From assembly GCA_046349595.1 (NCBI GenBank), contig JAXMCA010000002.1:1426001-1490000 (forward strand): a stretch of 64,000 nucleotides of DNA, read 5' to 3'. A program made the position numbers and the translations under genes. The DNA comes from JACRLW01 sp046349595. Lineage in GTDB: Bacteria > Planctomycetota > UBA1135 > UBA2386. A model generated the notes under the pieces. That model was not told the DNA's origin. It searched no databases and was given only the letters and a program-made list of their open reading frames with translations. Each line of letters begins with the position of its first letter. The first letter of the stretch is position 1. Shown in pieces: positions 8,432 to 16,646 of the stretch.

Positions 8432-9925
8432 TCAGCGGGCGTCGCCGGACCCGCCGCGCCCCTTGCCCTTGCCGGCACCGGCCGGGTCGGACCCCTTGCC
8501 TCCCGCCGGGTCCCTGCCGGAGCTGCCCGGGTCCTTCGGATCACCGGCGCCTGCTCCCTGGCCGTCGCCGCCGTTGTTGCGCCCTCGTCCGCGCTGCATG
8601 CGATCCTGCATGTCCTGCGCGAGCTGTGCGCGTGTGCGGTCGCCGAGCACGTCCTTGCGGAACGGATCGAACTTGCTCAGCTCGCCGCCGTCGATCACTG
8701 CGATCGCTTCGCTCATCCACTGCGAGACGGCGATGTTCTTCTCGGTGGTCTTGGCCTTGTCGAGTGCCGCCTTCATCTCCGGCTCGCGGCGCGACGCGAT
8801 GCCGTAGGTCGCCGCGGTGCGCACGTCACCGGACGCATCGGCGAGCCCCATCGACAGGAGCCGTCGCGCGGTGTCGCGATCCTCGATCGCTGCGGCTGCG
8901 ACCGCGGCCTGCACGCGCACGGTGTCGTCCTTGTCCTTCTGCAGGACCTTCTCGATCTCCTTGGCGACGTTCTTGTCCGCTCCACCCGTGGCGACCATCG
9001 CACGCAGGAGACGGCCGCGGACCTTCGGCTCCTTCTCCTTCCCGTACTGCTTGCGGATCTCGCCGAGCGACTTGGGTTCGGCCAGCGATTCCAGGGTGCG
9101 TGCCGCCTCCTCGCGCATGTCGGCCTCGCGTTCGCCGAGGAACTCCTCGGCGAATCCGTGCCACGCCTTGGGCGACACCATGCCGACGGTCATCAGACCC
9201 ATGCGGCGGAATCCGCCCGGCAGGTTGCGCATCTCCATCTGGCCGAACTTCAGCGCCTCGGGATCGTCGCTGGCGAGCAGCGTGCGGTAGTTCTCGGTGC
9301 GCTTGGCGAAGTCGAAGCCGCCCGCCTTCAGCTCCTTGATCGCGGCGAGCACCTGCTGGTGGTTGGGTGCCGGCTTGGTCGCGTCGCCGCCGGCGACTCC
9401 GTAGAGGAGCGACTCGGGGGCACGTGCGCGCTCGCTGAGCTCCCACGCGAAGTCCTTCTTCACCTTGCGGATCGCGTCGACCCAGGCCCACTCGAGCTGA
9501 CCTGCGGTGACCTCGTAGGCGAAGGAGCTGAGCAAGGTCCCTTCGCTGCCGGCTTCGCCCGGATCGACGAACAGGTGGTTCGGCGCGGCGACCGCGGCGG
9601 TCGGCTCGACCTTCAGGTAGCGCTGGCGCACCAGCCGCTCGTCCTCGGGTGGGGTGCCCTCCGGCCCGACCACGATCTTCAGGTTCACCGTGTTGCGGGC
9701 GAGCTGGACGATCTTCGCGTCCGCGTAGCGCTCCTCGATCATCGCGTCGCTCCCGCGCTCCCCCGGCATCAGGATCGCGATCATCACGATGGTCCCCTTC
9801 TCGCGTGCGGAGTCGAGCGCTCCGTTCAGGGTCCGGGCGTCGAAGAACGCCTGGCTCAGGAGAGGGGACGCGCAGAGGAGGGAGAAGAGGACACCCGAGA
9901 GCGCGGGCGTGGAGCGGAGCGACAT
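8432..9925 (-). CDS. Secreted HEAT-repeat protein with Gly/Asp-rich tail
   Basis: A 497-residue exported protein. The start at 9925 gives a clear signal peptide (SLRSTPALSGVLFSLLCASP, cleavage near LLSQA). Residues about 25-140 look like a thioredoxin-fold-type domain (GTIVMIAILMPGERGSD; no CxxC seen). About 260-440 are helical HEAT-type repeats (EAARTLESLAEPKSLGEIRK, VQAAVAAAAIEDRDTARRLL). The last 60 residues are low-complexity Gly/Asp/Lys/Arg. Such proteins are common in planctomycete secretomes; no enzymatic motif was seen, so a protein-binding role is an inference. The codons upstream of 9925 are rejected because they read as Arg/Pro-rich noise. Confidence 0.8.
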   Translation of the reverse strand: MSLRSTPALSGVLFSLLCASPLLSQAFFDARTLNGALDSAREKGTIVMIAILMPGERGSDAMIEERYADAKIVQLARNTVNLKIVVGPEGTPPEDERLVRQRYLKVEPTAAVAAPNHLFVDPGEAGSEGTLLSSFAYEVTAGQLEWAWVDAIRKVKKDFAWELSERARAPESLLYGVAGGDATKPAPNHQQVLAAIKELKAGGFDFAKRTENYRTLLASDDPEALKFGQMEMRNLPGGFRRMGLMTVGMVSPKAWHGFAEEFLGEREADMREEAARTLESLAEPKSLGEIRKQYGKEKEPKVRGRLLRAMVATGGADKNVAKEIEKVLQKDKDDTVRVQAAVAAAAIEDRDTARRLLSMGLADASGDVRTAATYGIASRREPEMKAALDKAKTTEKNIAVSQWMSEAIAVIDGGELSKFDPFRKDVLGDRTRAQLAQDMQDRMQRGRGRNNGGDGQGAGAGDPKDPGSSGRDPAGGKGSDPAGAGKGKGRGGSGDAR

Positions 9926-10261
9926 CGGACCTCGGAGGCGAACGTCGGGAGCGGGCAGCGGGGCGGAAGGTAGCCACGCCTTGCGCGGGGCACGTCGAGG
10001 GGTGCCTCGTAGACGAAAACGGGACGCCCGCGCCGCTCTTCGCTCGTCGCGGCCTGGGCCGCAACCCTTGCGGGCTGCAGCGTCGCCGCTCCACGACGAT
10101 TCGGAAGCCTGTGGGCACAGCGCGGCCTCCTGCCGCAACCGAAGGGGTGCGGCTCGCTTCGCTCGCCGCACCCCGAGGCACTCGGCCGCACCGTCGGTCC
10201 TGCTGGCATCTACTGCTCACGTGAATCCGCGCGTGCCGCGCGAATCCTCCGGAGTCGTAGA
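9926..10261. other. 336-bp intergenic stretch
   Basis: No believable gene was found on either strand. The stretch contains one strong hairpin (10144-10174) and the leader of the HEAT-repeat gene. Its base composition is as GC-rich as the surroundings. Confidence 0.6.
10144..10174 (-). terminator. Hairpin downstream of etfA
   Basis: GGGGTGCGGC (10144-10153) and GCCGCACCCC (10165-10174) form a perfect 10-bp stem with an 11-base loop, about 90 bases past the etfA stop. There is no clear T tract; the call rests on stem strength and position. Confidence 0.55.
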
Positions 10262-11245
10262 TCAGTGCGCGACCGCGGCCTTCACGGCGGCGGTCAGTGC
10301 GGGCAGCACCTCGAACGCGTCGCCCACGATGCCGAAGTCGGCGACCTTGAAGATCGGCGCGTTCGCATCCTTGTTGATCGCCACGATGCAGCGCGAGGTG
10401 CGCATGCCGGCGAGGTGCTGGATCGCGCCGGAGATGCCGATCGCGAAGTAGAGCTGCGGCGACACCACCTTGCCGGTCTGACCGACCTGCTCCCGGTGCG
10501 GACGCCAGCCGGCGTCGACCACCGCGCGCGATGCACCGACCGTGGCGACTCCCGGGCCGAAGGCCGCGACCAGATCCTCGATCAGGTTGAAGTGCTCGGG
10601 GCCCTTCATCCCTCGGCCACCGGCGACGATCACCTTCGCCTCCTGGAGCGGCACGCGGTCGGACGCACCCTGCACGACCTCCTTCACGATCGCCTTCAGG
10701 TCGGCCGCGCTGATGCCGGGGTCGACGGTCCTGGTCTCGGCGGCGCTGCCCTGTCCCTGCGCGAACGCGTTCGGCCGCAGGCTCGCGACGAACGGCGTGC
10801 GCGTCGACAGATACTTGCGGTAGGCCTTGCCGGCATACACCGGCTTGGTCGCGCCGAAGCGTCCGCCTTCGAAGTGCAGCGCTGTGGCGTCGCTCACCAT
10901 TCCGGCGTCGAGCATCGCCGCGATGCGCGGGGCGAGGTCGCGCCCCATCGCGGTGTGCGGCATCAGCACCACGGCAGGTGCGATGGCGCCGAGCTGCGCG
11001 ACGACCGCTTTGGCGAAGCCGTCACCGCTGTAGGCGGCGAGTGACGGCGACTGCAATGCGAGCACGGTGTTCGCGCCGCTCTTCTGCAGGTCGGCGATGG
11101 CCGGTCCGAGGTCGGCTCCGACCACGATCGCGGTGACCTTCCCACCGCACTGGCCGGCGAGGGTGACGGCGGCTCCGACCGCTTCGAGCGTCGGCTTCTT
11201 GATCTTGCCCGAGCGGGCATCGGCGATGACGGCGATGTTCGACAT
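10262..11245 (-). CDS. etfA: Electron transfer flavoprotein alpha subunit
   Basis: EtfA carries the FAD that accepts electrons from acyl-CoA and other dehydrogenases and passes them towards ETF:quinone oxidoreductase. The 327 residues match the family. The N-terminus (SNIAVIADARSGKIKKPTLE) and the C-terminal FAD-binding signature (SPQLYFAIGISGAIQHLAGM) are both typical, and VIVAGGRGMKG and RPHREQVGQTGK are family blocks. It lies 18 bases after etfB on the same strand, so the two form an etfB-etfA operon. A possible terminator hairpin follows. Confidence 0.96.
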   Translation of the reverse strand: MSNIAVIADARSGKIKKPTLEAVGAAVTLAGQCGGKVTAIVVGADLGPAIADLQKSGANTVLALQSPSLAAYSGDGFAKAVVAQLGAIAPAVVLMPHTAMGRDLAPRIAAMLDAGMVSDATALHFEGGRFGATKPVYAGKAYRKYLSTRTPFVASLRPNAFAQGQGSAAETRTVDPGISAADLKAIVKEVVQGASDRVPLQEAKVIVAGGRGMKGPEHFNLIEDLVAAFGPGVATVGASRAVVDAGWRPHREQVGQTGKVVSPQLYFAIGISGAIQHLAGMRTSRCIVAINKDANAPIFKVADFGIVGDAFEVLPALTAAVKAAVAH

Positions 11246-11263
11246 GGCGGGTGCGGCTCCGGC

Positions 11264-12004
11264 TCAGAGGACCTTGGCGTCGTTGCGAAGCGCCGCGACG
11301 AGGGCGGCGGCATTGTCGAGCATCCGTCCCGGCGGACGGTCCGGCGGCATGGTCAGCGCGACGATCTCGAGCGCCGGCGCGACGTTCGCCGCGGCGACGG
11401 TGTCGAGCGGCTTCTTCTTCGCGGCCATGATGCCCTTGAGGCTCGCATAGCGCGGTTCGTTGAGTCCCTTGTTGGCGGACACCACGCAGGGGAGCGGAGC
11501 GCCGAGGATCTCGCGACCACCTTCGATGTCGCGCTCGGCGCGCAGCGTATTCCCGTCGAGCTCGAGCACCGCGACCTCGGTCAGGCACGGGAGACCGAGA
11601 AGACCGGCGAGGCGTGCGGCGAACTGCGAATCGTCGAAGTCGACGGCCTGGCGTCCACACAGCACGAGGTCGTGCTTCACACCCTTCAGCCATTCGGCGA
11701 CGGCCTTCGCGGTCGAGCACGCGTCCTGGGCGCGACCACCATCATCGAGCAGCACCGCCTTGTCCGCGCCCATCGCGAGGCAGGTGCGCAGTTCCTTCTG
11801 CGTATCCTGACCGCCGAGCGACACCACGGTCACGTTGCCGGCGCCGAGCTTCTCCTTGAAGCGAAGCGCCTGCTCGACGGCGAACTCGTCGTACGGATTG
11901 AGCACGAACTCGACCCCTGCGGGATCGATCGAACGTCCATCGGCGCCGACTTTGATCTTCGAGTCGGTCGCCGGCACGCGTTTGACGCAGACGACGATTT
12001 CCAT
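11264..12004 (-). CDS. etfB: Electron transfer flavoprotein beta subunit
   Basis: EtfB pairs with EtfA and, in the family, binds AMP and contacts partner dehydrogenases. The 246 residues match. Signature elements are VVCVKRVPATDSKIKV, NPYDEFAVEQALRFKE, LAMGADKAVLL and LVLCGRQAVDFD, and the C-terminal part carries LPCVVSANKGLNEPRYASLKG, the usual ETF-beta motif region. The ATG at 12004 gives the expected start. It is the first gene of the etfB-etfA operon. Confidence 0.96.
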   Translation of the reverse strand: MEIVVCVKRVPATDSKIKVGADGRSIDPAGVEFVLNPYDEFAVEQALRFKEKLGAGNVTVVSLGGQDTQKELRTCLAMGADKAVLLDDGGRAQDACSTAKAVAEWLKGVKHDLVLCGRQAVDFDDSQFAARLAGLLGLPCLTEVAVLELDGNTLRAERDIEGGREILGAPLPCVVSANKGLNEPRYASLKGIMAAKKKPLDTVAAANVAPALEIVALTMPPDRPPGRMLDNAAALVAALRNDAKVL

Positions 12005-12118
12005 GGCTTGTCAGGTTCCGGGCCGGGTTGTGGTTCGGCGAGGACGGGGGGCGAACACTCTAGGAAGGGTGGGATTTCGATCAAGCCGACGGGGCGCGCC
12101 GCGCGCCGATTCCCCGGA

Positions 12119-13099
12119 CTATGGACACAGCGCCCGTTCGAGGTCGTCGATCTCGTCGGAAGGATCGTGGCAGGCCCGCAGCCACGCGATGGTCCGTTCG
12201 TGACGCGCGTTCCTCGCGGCATCGTCTTCTTCCGTGATCGTTCGGTGCCACGCGACGATGCCGTCGCGGTCGATCGGATCGAACAGCGTGACCGTCGAGC
12301 CTGCTTCCATCGCGAGTTCGCGGTTGCCGGGCGAGTCACGCAGGAGCACGGCGCAGCCGAGTGCCGCGGCCTCGAGCACCGCATTGGCGCCACCCTCGTG
12401 ACGCGAGGTGTTCCAGACCACGAGCGACCGCGCATACACCGCGCCCATCGCGACCGGAGGTCGTGCACCGATGTGGACATCGGCGATCCGCCGTGCCGCA
12501 TCCCGGACCTGCTCGGCATGACGGCTGTCGAGATCGGAACCGACGATGATCAGCTTCGCGCGCAATCCGACGTCGCGCAGCGTGCGCAGCATCTGGAGCG
12601 CGAGCAGAGGGTCCTTCACGGGGCGCAATCCCGAAGGCAACGCGACGGTGAAGGGATCGCGGACCCGATCGAGCGCGACATCGGGGTCGACGAACACTCC
12701 GCGGCGCACGATCGAGAACTGAGGCATCGACCGCAGTCGCGACTCGAGGCGATCGCGCGCCGTCGCGAACGCGGCGGTCACGCCGTGCGCCCGTTCGAGC
12801 GCGCGTCGACCCGGCGTGTCCGGCGATTCCTCCAGCGCCAGGAGGTCGGTTCCTCCGAGAGCGATCACGGCGCTGGTCGCGAAGCGCTCCGCGAGTTCGA
12901 CGGCGAAGGGCCCGCAGCGGTCGGCGTGGTAGCCGAGCACCACATCGGGACGTCCTCGCCGCGGATCCCGTCCGGGCTCGACCACCTCCACTTCGTGTCC
13001 GCGGCGGGTCAGGCCCTCGATCCACCGCGCGACGGTCGTGCCGTTGCCACGGGCGGGTGGGAGGAGTGCGTCGGTGACGACCAGCACCTTCGAAGGCAT
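12119..13099 (-). CDS. GT4-like glycosyltransferase
   Basis: A 326-residue GT-B glycosyltransferase, somewhat short for GT4. The N-terminus PSKVLVVTDALLPPARGNGT is a GT4-type first strand with a glycine loop. The C-domain has SGLRPVKDPLLALQMLRTL, AKLIIVGSDLD and SRHEGGANAVLEAAALGCAV, the last matching the GT4 donor-site motif with its acidic residue. The start at 13099 was chosen over the in-frame start at 13270 because the extra residues are Arg-rich and unlike the family. The secreted protease gene is divergent at 13248. The sugar specificity is unknown. Confidence 0.85.
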   Translation of the reverse strand: MPSKVLVVTDALLPPARGNGTTVARWIEGLTRRGHEVEVVEPGRDPRRGRPDVVLGYHADRCGPFAVELAERFATSAVIALGGTDLLALEESPDTPGRRALERAHGVTAAFATARDRLESRLRSMPQFSIVRRGVFVDPDVALDRVRDPFTVALPSGLRPVKDPLLALQMLRTLRDVGLRAKLIIVGSDLDSRHAEQVRDAARRIADVHIGARPPVAMGAVYARSLVVWNTSRHEGGANAVLEAAALGCAVLLRDSPGNRELAMEAGSTVTLFDPIDRDGIVAWHRTITEEDDAARNARHERTIAWLRACHDPSDEIDDLERALCP

Positions 13100-13247
13100 C
13101 CGCGGATCTTCGCGGTCTCGCGAGGTGTGGACCACAACGGGTTCGCGAGCGGCGATGTCCGTCGCACCACACCCCGATCGAGGCTTTCCTCGTCGGACCG
13201 CCCGCCTAGTCTGTCGCGCTCGACCTGTCTCCAGCCGACTCACCACC

Positions 13248-14702
13248 ATGCGCAGTCCGTTCCTCGTCACCGTCGCCGTGTTCTCCTCGCTGAGCGTCGC
13301 CCTGCTCGCACAGGCGCCGCCGCCTTCGATCCACTCGGCTCTCGCCGTCGACTCCGGCTACCTCGCCAATCCCGGCGCCACGCCCGTGGTCGTCTATCAG
13401 CAGCGCTTGCAGTTCGCCGGCAGCGAGTGGCTGCAGTTCCACTTCCGCGACCACACCAACCTGCCGGAGGGTTCGTTCGTGCGGCTGACGGGCAAGCGCG
13501 ACGCCGGCATGCAGCGCCACGACGGCCGGACGCTGGTCGAGTGGGACCACGTCTCCGCGATGTTCAATGGCGACGAGGTGACGCTCGAGCTGGTGGCGGC
13601 CCCCTTCTCGTCGGGCAATCGGGTGGTGCTCGACGGCGTGTGGCAGGGTCAGTCCGGCACTCCGGGCGTGCAGTCGATCTGCGGTGTCGACGACCGCGTA
13701 CAGAGCTTCGATCCACGGCAGGGTCGTCTGTGGCTCGGCTGCACCGGCTGGCTGATCAGCCAGGACGTGATGCTGACCGCCGGTCACTGCACCACCACCG
13801 GCACGCGCATCCTCGAGCTCAACGTGCCGCTGTCGACCGCCGGCGGATCGGTGGTCCGCGCCAACCCGCGCGACCAGTACCCCTACACCGAGCTCGCCGG
13901 ACTCAACGCGGGCGTCGGCCAGGACTGGCGCGTGTGCCGCGTGGGCACCAACAGCACGACCGGACTCCTGCCGACCCAGGCCAACGGCGGACAGTGGTAT
14001 GCGCTCGGGACCGTGCCGGCGTCGACGGCGGGCCAGAACATCCGCATCACCGGCTACGGCGTGGACAGCGACACGCCGACCTTCTCGCAGGTGCAGCAGA
14101 CCCATGTCGGGCCGCTGTCGACGATCAGCGCGACATCGCTCTGCTACGCGACCGACACCACCGGCGGCAACTCCGGCTCGCCGATCATCCATGCGAACAC
14201 CGGTCGCGCGATCGGCATCCACACGCACTCCGGCTGCACCTCGACCGGCGGCTGCAACAACGGCACGCGCATCGACCGCGCCGACCTGCAGGCGGCGATC
14301 GCCAGCGCGCGCGGCTCCACGGCCTCGGTCGGCACCTACGGCGTCGGCTGCCATGGTCTGACCTTCGTCAGCAGCGGCGTGCCCGCCCTCGGTACGACCG
14401 TGACGATCGGCGCGATCGGTGTTCCGGCCGGCGTGGTCGGCGCGGCGATGAACGTCGGCTTCGCGCAGCAGAACGTCGACCTCGGCGGCGTGGGGATGCC
14501 CGGTTGCCGCCTCCTGAACACGCTCGACATCTGGTTCCCGATGCCGTCGACCTCGCCGGCGACGTCGACCGGCCTCGCGATCCCGAACGACTCGAGCGTC
14601 TACGGCGTGACCCTGTTCGCGCAGGCCGCGGTGCTGGTGCCGGGGATCAACGCGCTGGGTGCGGCGACGTCCAACGGCGCGCAGCTCGTCACCGGTTGGT
14701 GA
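13248..14702 (+). CDS. Secreted trypsin-like serine protease with planctomycete C-terminal domain
   Basis: A 484-residue exported S1-type protease. A signal peptide (SPFLVTVAVFSSLSVALLAQ) is followed by a beta-rich N-domain (about 25-150) and then a chymotrypsin-fold domain: His180 in TAGHC, Asp226 in GQDWRV, Ser309 in GGNSGSP. From about residue 360 there is a separate domain (YGVGCHGLTFVSSGVPALG ... GMPGC ... IPNDSSVYGVTLFAQA) of the kind appended to many secreted proteins in deep planctomycete lineages. Related pieces occur at the ends of the proteins at 26294 and 38182. A strong hairpin follows the stop. The substrate is unknown. Confidence 0.88.
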   Translation: MRSPFLVTVAVFSSLSVALLAQAPPPSIHSALAVDSGYLANPGATPVVVYQQRLQFAGSEWLQFHFRDHTNLPEGSFVRLTGKRDAGMQRHDGRTLVEWDHVSAMFNGDEVTLELVAAPFSSGNRVVLDGVWQGQSGTPGVQSICGVDDRVQSFDPRQGRLWLGCTGWLISQDVMLTAGHCTTTGTRILELNVPLSTAGGSVVRANPRDQYPYTELAGLNAGVGQDWRVCRVGTNSTTGLLPTQANGGQWYALGTVPASTAGQNIRITGYGVDSDTPTFSQVQQTHVGPLSTISATSLCYATDTTGGNSGSPIIHANTGRAIGIHTHSGCTSTGGCNNGTRIDRADLQAAIASARGSTASVGTYGVGCHGLTFVSSGVPALGTTVTIGAIGVPAGVVGAAMNVGFAQQNVDLGGVGMPGCRLLNTLDIWFPMPSTSPATSTGLAIPNDSSVYGVTLFAQAAVLVPGINALGAATSNGAQLVTGW

Positions 14703-14715
14703 GGGTGGAAAAACA

Positions 14716-14744
14716 GTCGGCCGAGGTCAGAGACCCCGGCCGAC
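14716..14744 (+). terminator. Strong hairpin after the protease gene
   Basis: GTCGGCCG (14716-14723) pairs with CGGCCGAC (14737-14744), and within it GGTC pairs with GACC around an AGA loop, separated by a single mismatch. It begins 14 bases after the stop codon. A loosely similar motif (GTCGG...CGGCCGAC) follows another gene at 21580-21606. Confidence 0.75.
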
Positions 14745-14921
14745 CGACCCTCAAGGGCCCGGACCTTGCGGCCCGAGCCACGCTCTCTCTCTCCCCTCAC
14801 CGACTTCTTCGGCAAGGGGGGACGTCGACCTTGATCGCGACTCTCGGATCGAGCTGCGCAGCGGTCCCGCGCGGAGACGGGTTCGCGACCGTCCGGTGCC
14901 GTGGCTAGGCTGCGCGCACCG

Positions 14922-16646
14922 ATGCGACTGAGCCAGCTCCTCATCACCACCCTCCGCGAAGACCCGGCCGACGCGGAGATCCCGAGCCACCGCCTGCTCG
15001 CCCGCGGCGGCTACATCCAGAAGGTGGCGTCCGGCGTCTACACCTACGGGCCGCTGATGTGGCGGACCCTCAAGAAGATCATCGAGATCGTCCGCGAGGA
15101 ACTCGATCGCGAGGGCGCGCAGGAAGTGATGATGCCGATCATGCACCCGAAAGAGCTGTGGGTGAGCTCCGGGCGCTGGGACCGCTATGTGGCCGATCGG
15201 ATCATGTTCACCCTCAAGGACCAGAAGGGGACCGAGTACTGCCTGGGTCCGACCCACGAAGAGGTGATCACCAGCTACGCCGACCAGTGCATCTCTTCGT
15301 ACAAGCAGCTGCCGGTCAACCTCTACCAGATCCAGGACAAGTTCAGGGACGAGATCCGACCCCGCTACGGCCTCATGCGTGGACGCGAGTTCATCATGAT
15401 GGACGCGTATTCGTTCGATGCCGACCAGGCCGGACTCGACGAGGCCTACGCGAAGATGGCGCGCGCCTACCGCCGCGTCTTCGAGCGATGCGGCCTCGAC
15501 TTCCGCTCGGTGCAGGCCGACTCGGGTGCGATCGGCGGCAGCGGTAGCGAGGAGTTCATGGTGATCGCCGACAGCGGCGAGGACACCATCCTCTACTGCG
15601 CGGAATCGGGCTACGCGGCCAACGTCGAGAAGGCCGGCTCGATCCCGGCGACCGCTCCCGACGGCGGCGCGCCCCGCGCGCTCGAGAAGCACGCCACGCC
15701 GGAGATCCGCACCGTGCAACAGCTCGAGCAGTTCTTCGGGCTGCCGGCCGCCGCGATGGCCAAGACCATCCTCTACAAGGCGACCTTCGCCGACCGCGAG
15801 GAGATCGTGGCGGTGATGATGCGCGGCGATCTCGACGTCAACGAGGTCAAGCTGACCAACGCTCTCGACTGCCTCGGCCTCAAGCTCGCCGAGGATGCCG
15901 AGATCAAGAAGGCGACCGGAGCGGAGACCGGCTTCGCGGGCCCCGTCGGACTGTCCGACAAGATCAAGCTGTTCGCCGACGAGACGCTGCGCGGTCGGAC
16001 CAACCTGCTCACCGGCTGCAACGAGACCGGCTTCCACTGCCTCAACGTGAACCCCGGCCGCGACTGCCGCATGCCGGAGTTCCGCGACCTGCGACTCGCC
16101 AAGGCCGGCGAGGGTTCGCCGGACGGCAAGGGCCCGCTGCAGCAGGCGCGCGGCATCGAGGTCGGCCACATCTTCAAGCTGGGCACCAAGTACTCCGCGA
16201 AGATGGACGCCACGTTCATGGCGGAGGACGGCAAGCCGAAGCCCTTCGTGATGGGTTGCTACGGAATCGGTGTGTCGCGCACCGCGCAGTCGGCGGTGGA
16301 GCAGCACCACGACGACAAGGGCATCTGCTGGCCTGCACCGATCGCACCCTTCCAGTGCGCGGTGGTGATCGTCGACATGAAGCGTGAGGAGCAGGTCACG
16401 CTCGGCACGGGGATCTGGACCGAGCTGCGCGAGGCCGGCATCGACGCCTGTCTCGACGACCGCCAGCTCCGCGTCGGTCCGAAGTTCGCCGACCTCGAGC
16501 TGCTCGGCTTCCCGTTCAGCATCGTGGCGGGGCGTCGCGCGGCGGAGGGGATCGTCGAGTTCGGTAGCCGCAAGGACGGCACGCGCACCGAGATGCCGGT
16601 CGCCGAGGCCGTCGCACGCGTGAAGGCGGCCATCGGGGCGTCGTGA
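14922..16646 (+). CDS. proS: Prolyl-tRNA synthetase
   Basis: Class II synthetase that charges tRNA-Pro, 574 residues, the length of the bacterial ProS type with an inserted editing domain. The ATG at 14922 gives the standard start (MRLSQLLITTLREDPADAEI); the GTG 21 bases upstream is less likely. Core blocks include CLGPTHEEVIT, PRYGLMRGREFIMMDAYSF and the motif 3 region GCYGIGVSRTAQSAVEQ. The editing insertion lies roughly between residues 220 and 390, and the C-terminal anticodon domain ends near the stop. The next gene starts at a GTG inside the last codons (4-base overlap), so proS is co-transcribed with the membrane protein gene. Confidence 0.97.
   Translation: MRLSQLLITTLREDPADAEIPSHRLLARGGYIQKVASGVYTYGPLMWRTLKKIIEIVREELDREGAQEVMMPIMHPKELWVSSGRWDRYVADRIMFTLKDQKGTEYCLGPTHEEVITSYADQCISSYKQLPVNLYQIQDKFRDEIRPRYGLMRGREFIMMDAYSFDADQAGLDEAYAKMARAYRRVFERCGLDFRSVQADSGAIGGSGSEEFMVIADSGEDTILYCAESGYAANVEKAGSIPATAPDGGAPRALEKHATPEIRTVQQLEQFFGLPAAAMAKTILYKATFADREEIVAVMMRGDLDVNEVKLTNALDCLGLKLAEDAEIKKATGAETGFAGPVGLSDKIKLFADETLRGRTNLLTGCNETGFHCLNVNPGRDCRMPEFRDLRLAKAGEGSPDGKGPLQQARGIEVGHIFKLGTKYSAKMDATFMAEDGKPKPFVMGCYGIGVSRTAQSAVEQHHDDKGICWPAPIAPFQCAVVIVDMKREEQVTLGTGIWTELREAGIDACLDDRQLRVGPKFADLELLGFPFSIVAGRRAAEGIVEFGSRKDGTRTEMPVAEAVARVKAAIGAS

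Noticed and set aside
7475..9973. Long plus-strand frame across wecB and the HEAT-repeat gene
   Set aside because: It reads through several clear minus-strand genes and intergenic hairpins and has no recognisable domain.
11672..14908. Plus-strand frame of more than 1,000 codons over etfB, a glycosyltransferase and the protease
   Set aside because: It is a shadow; parts are out of frame with the well-supported protease and opposite the conserved etfB.
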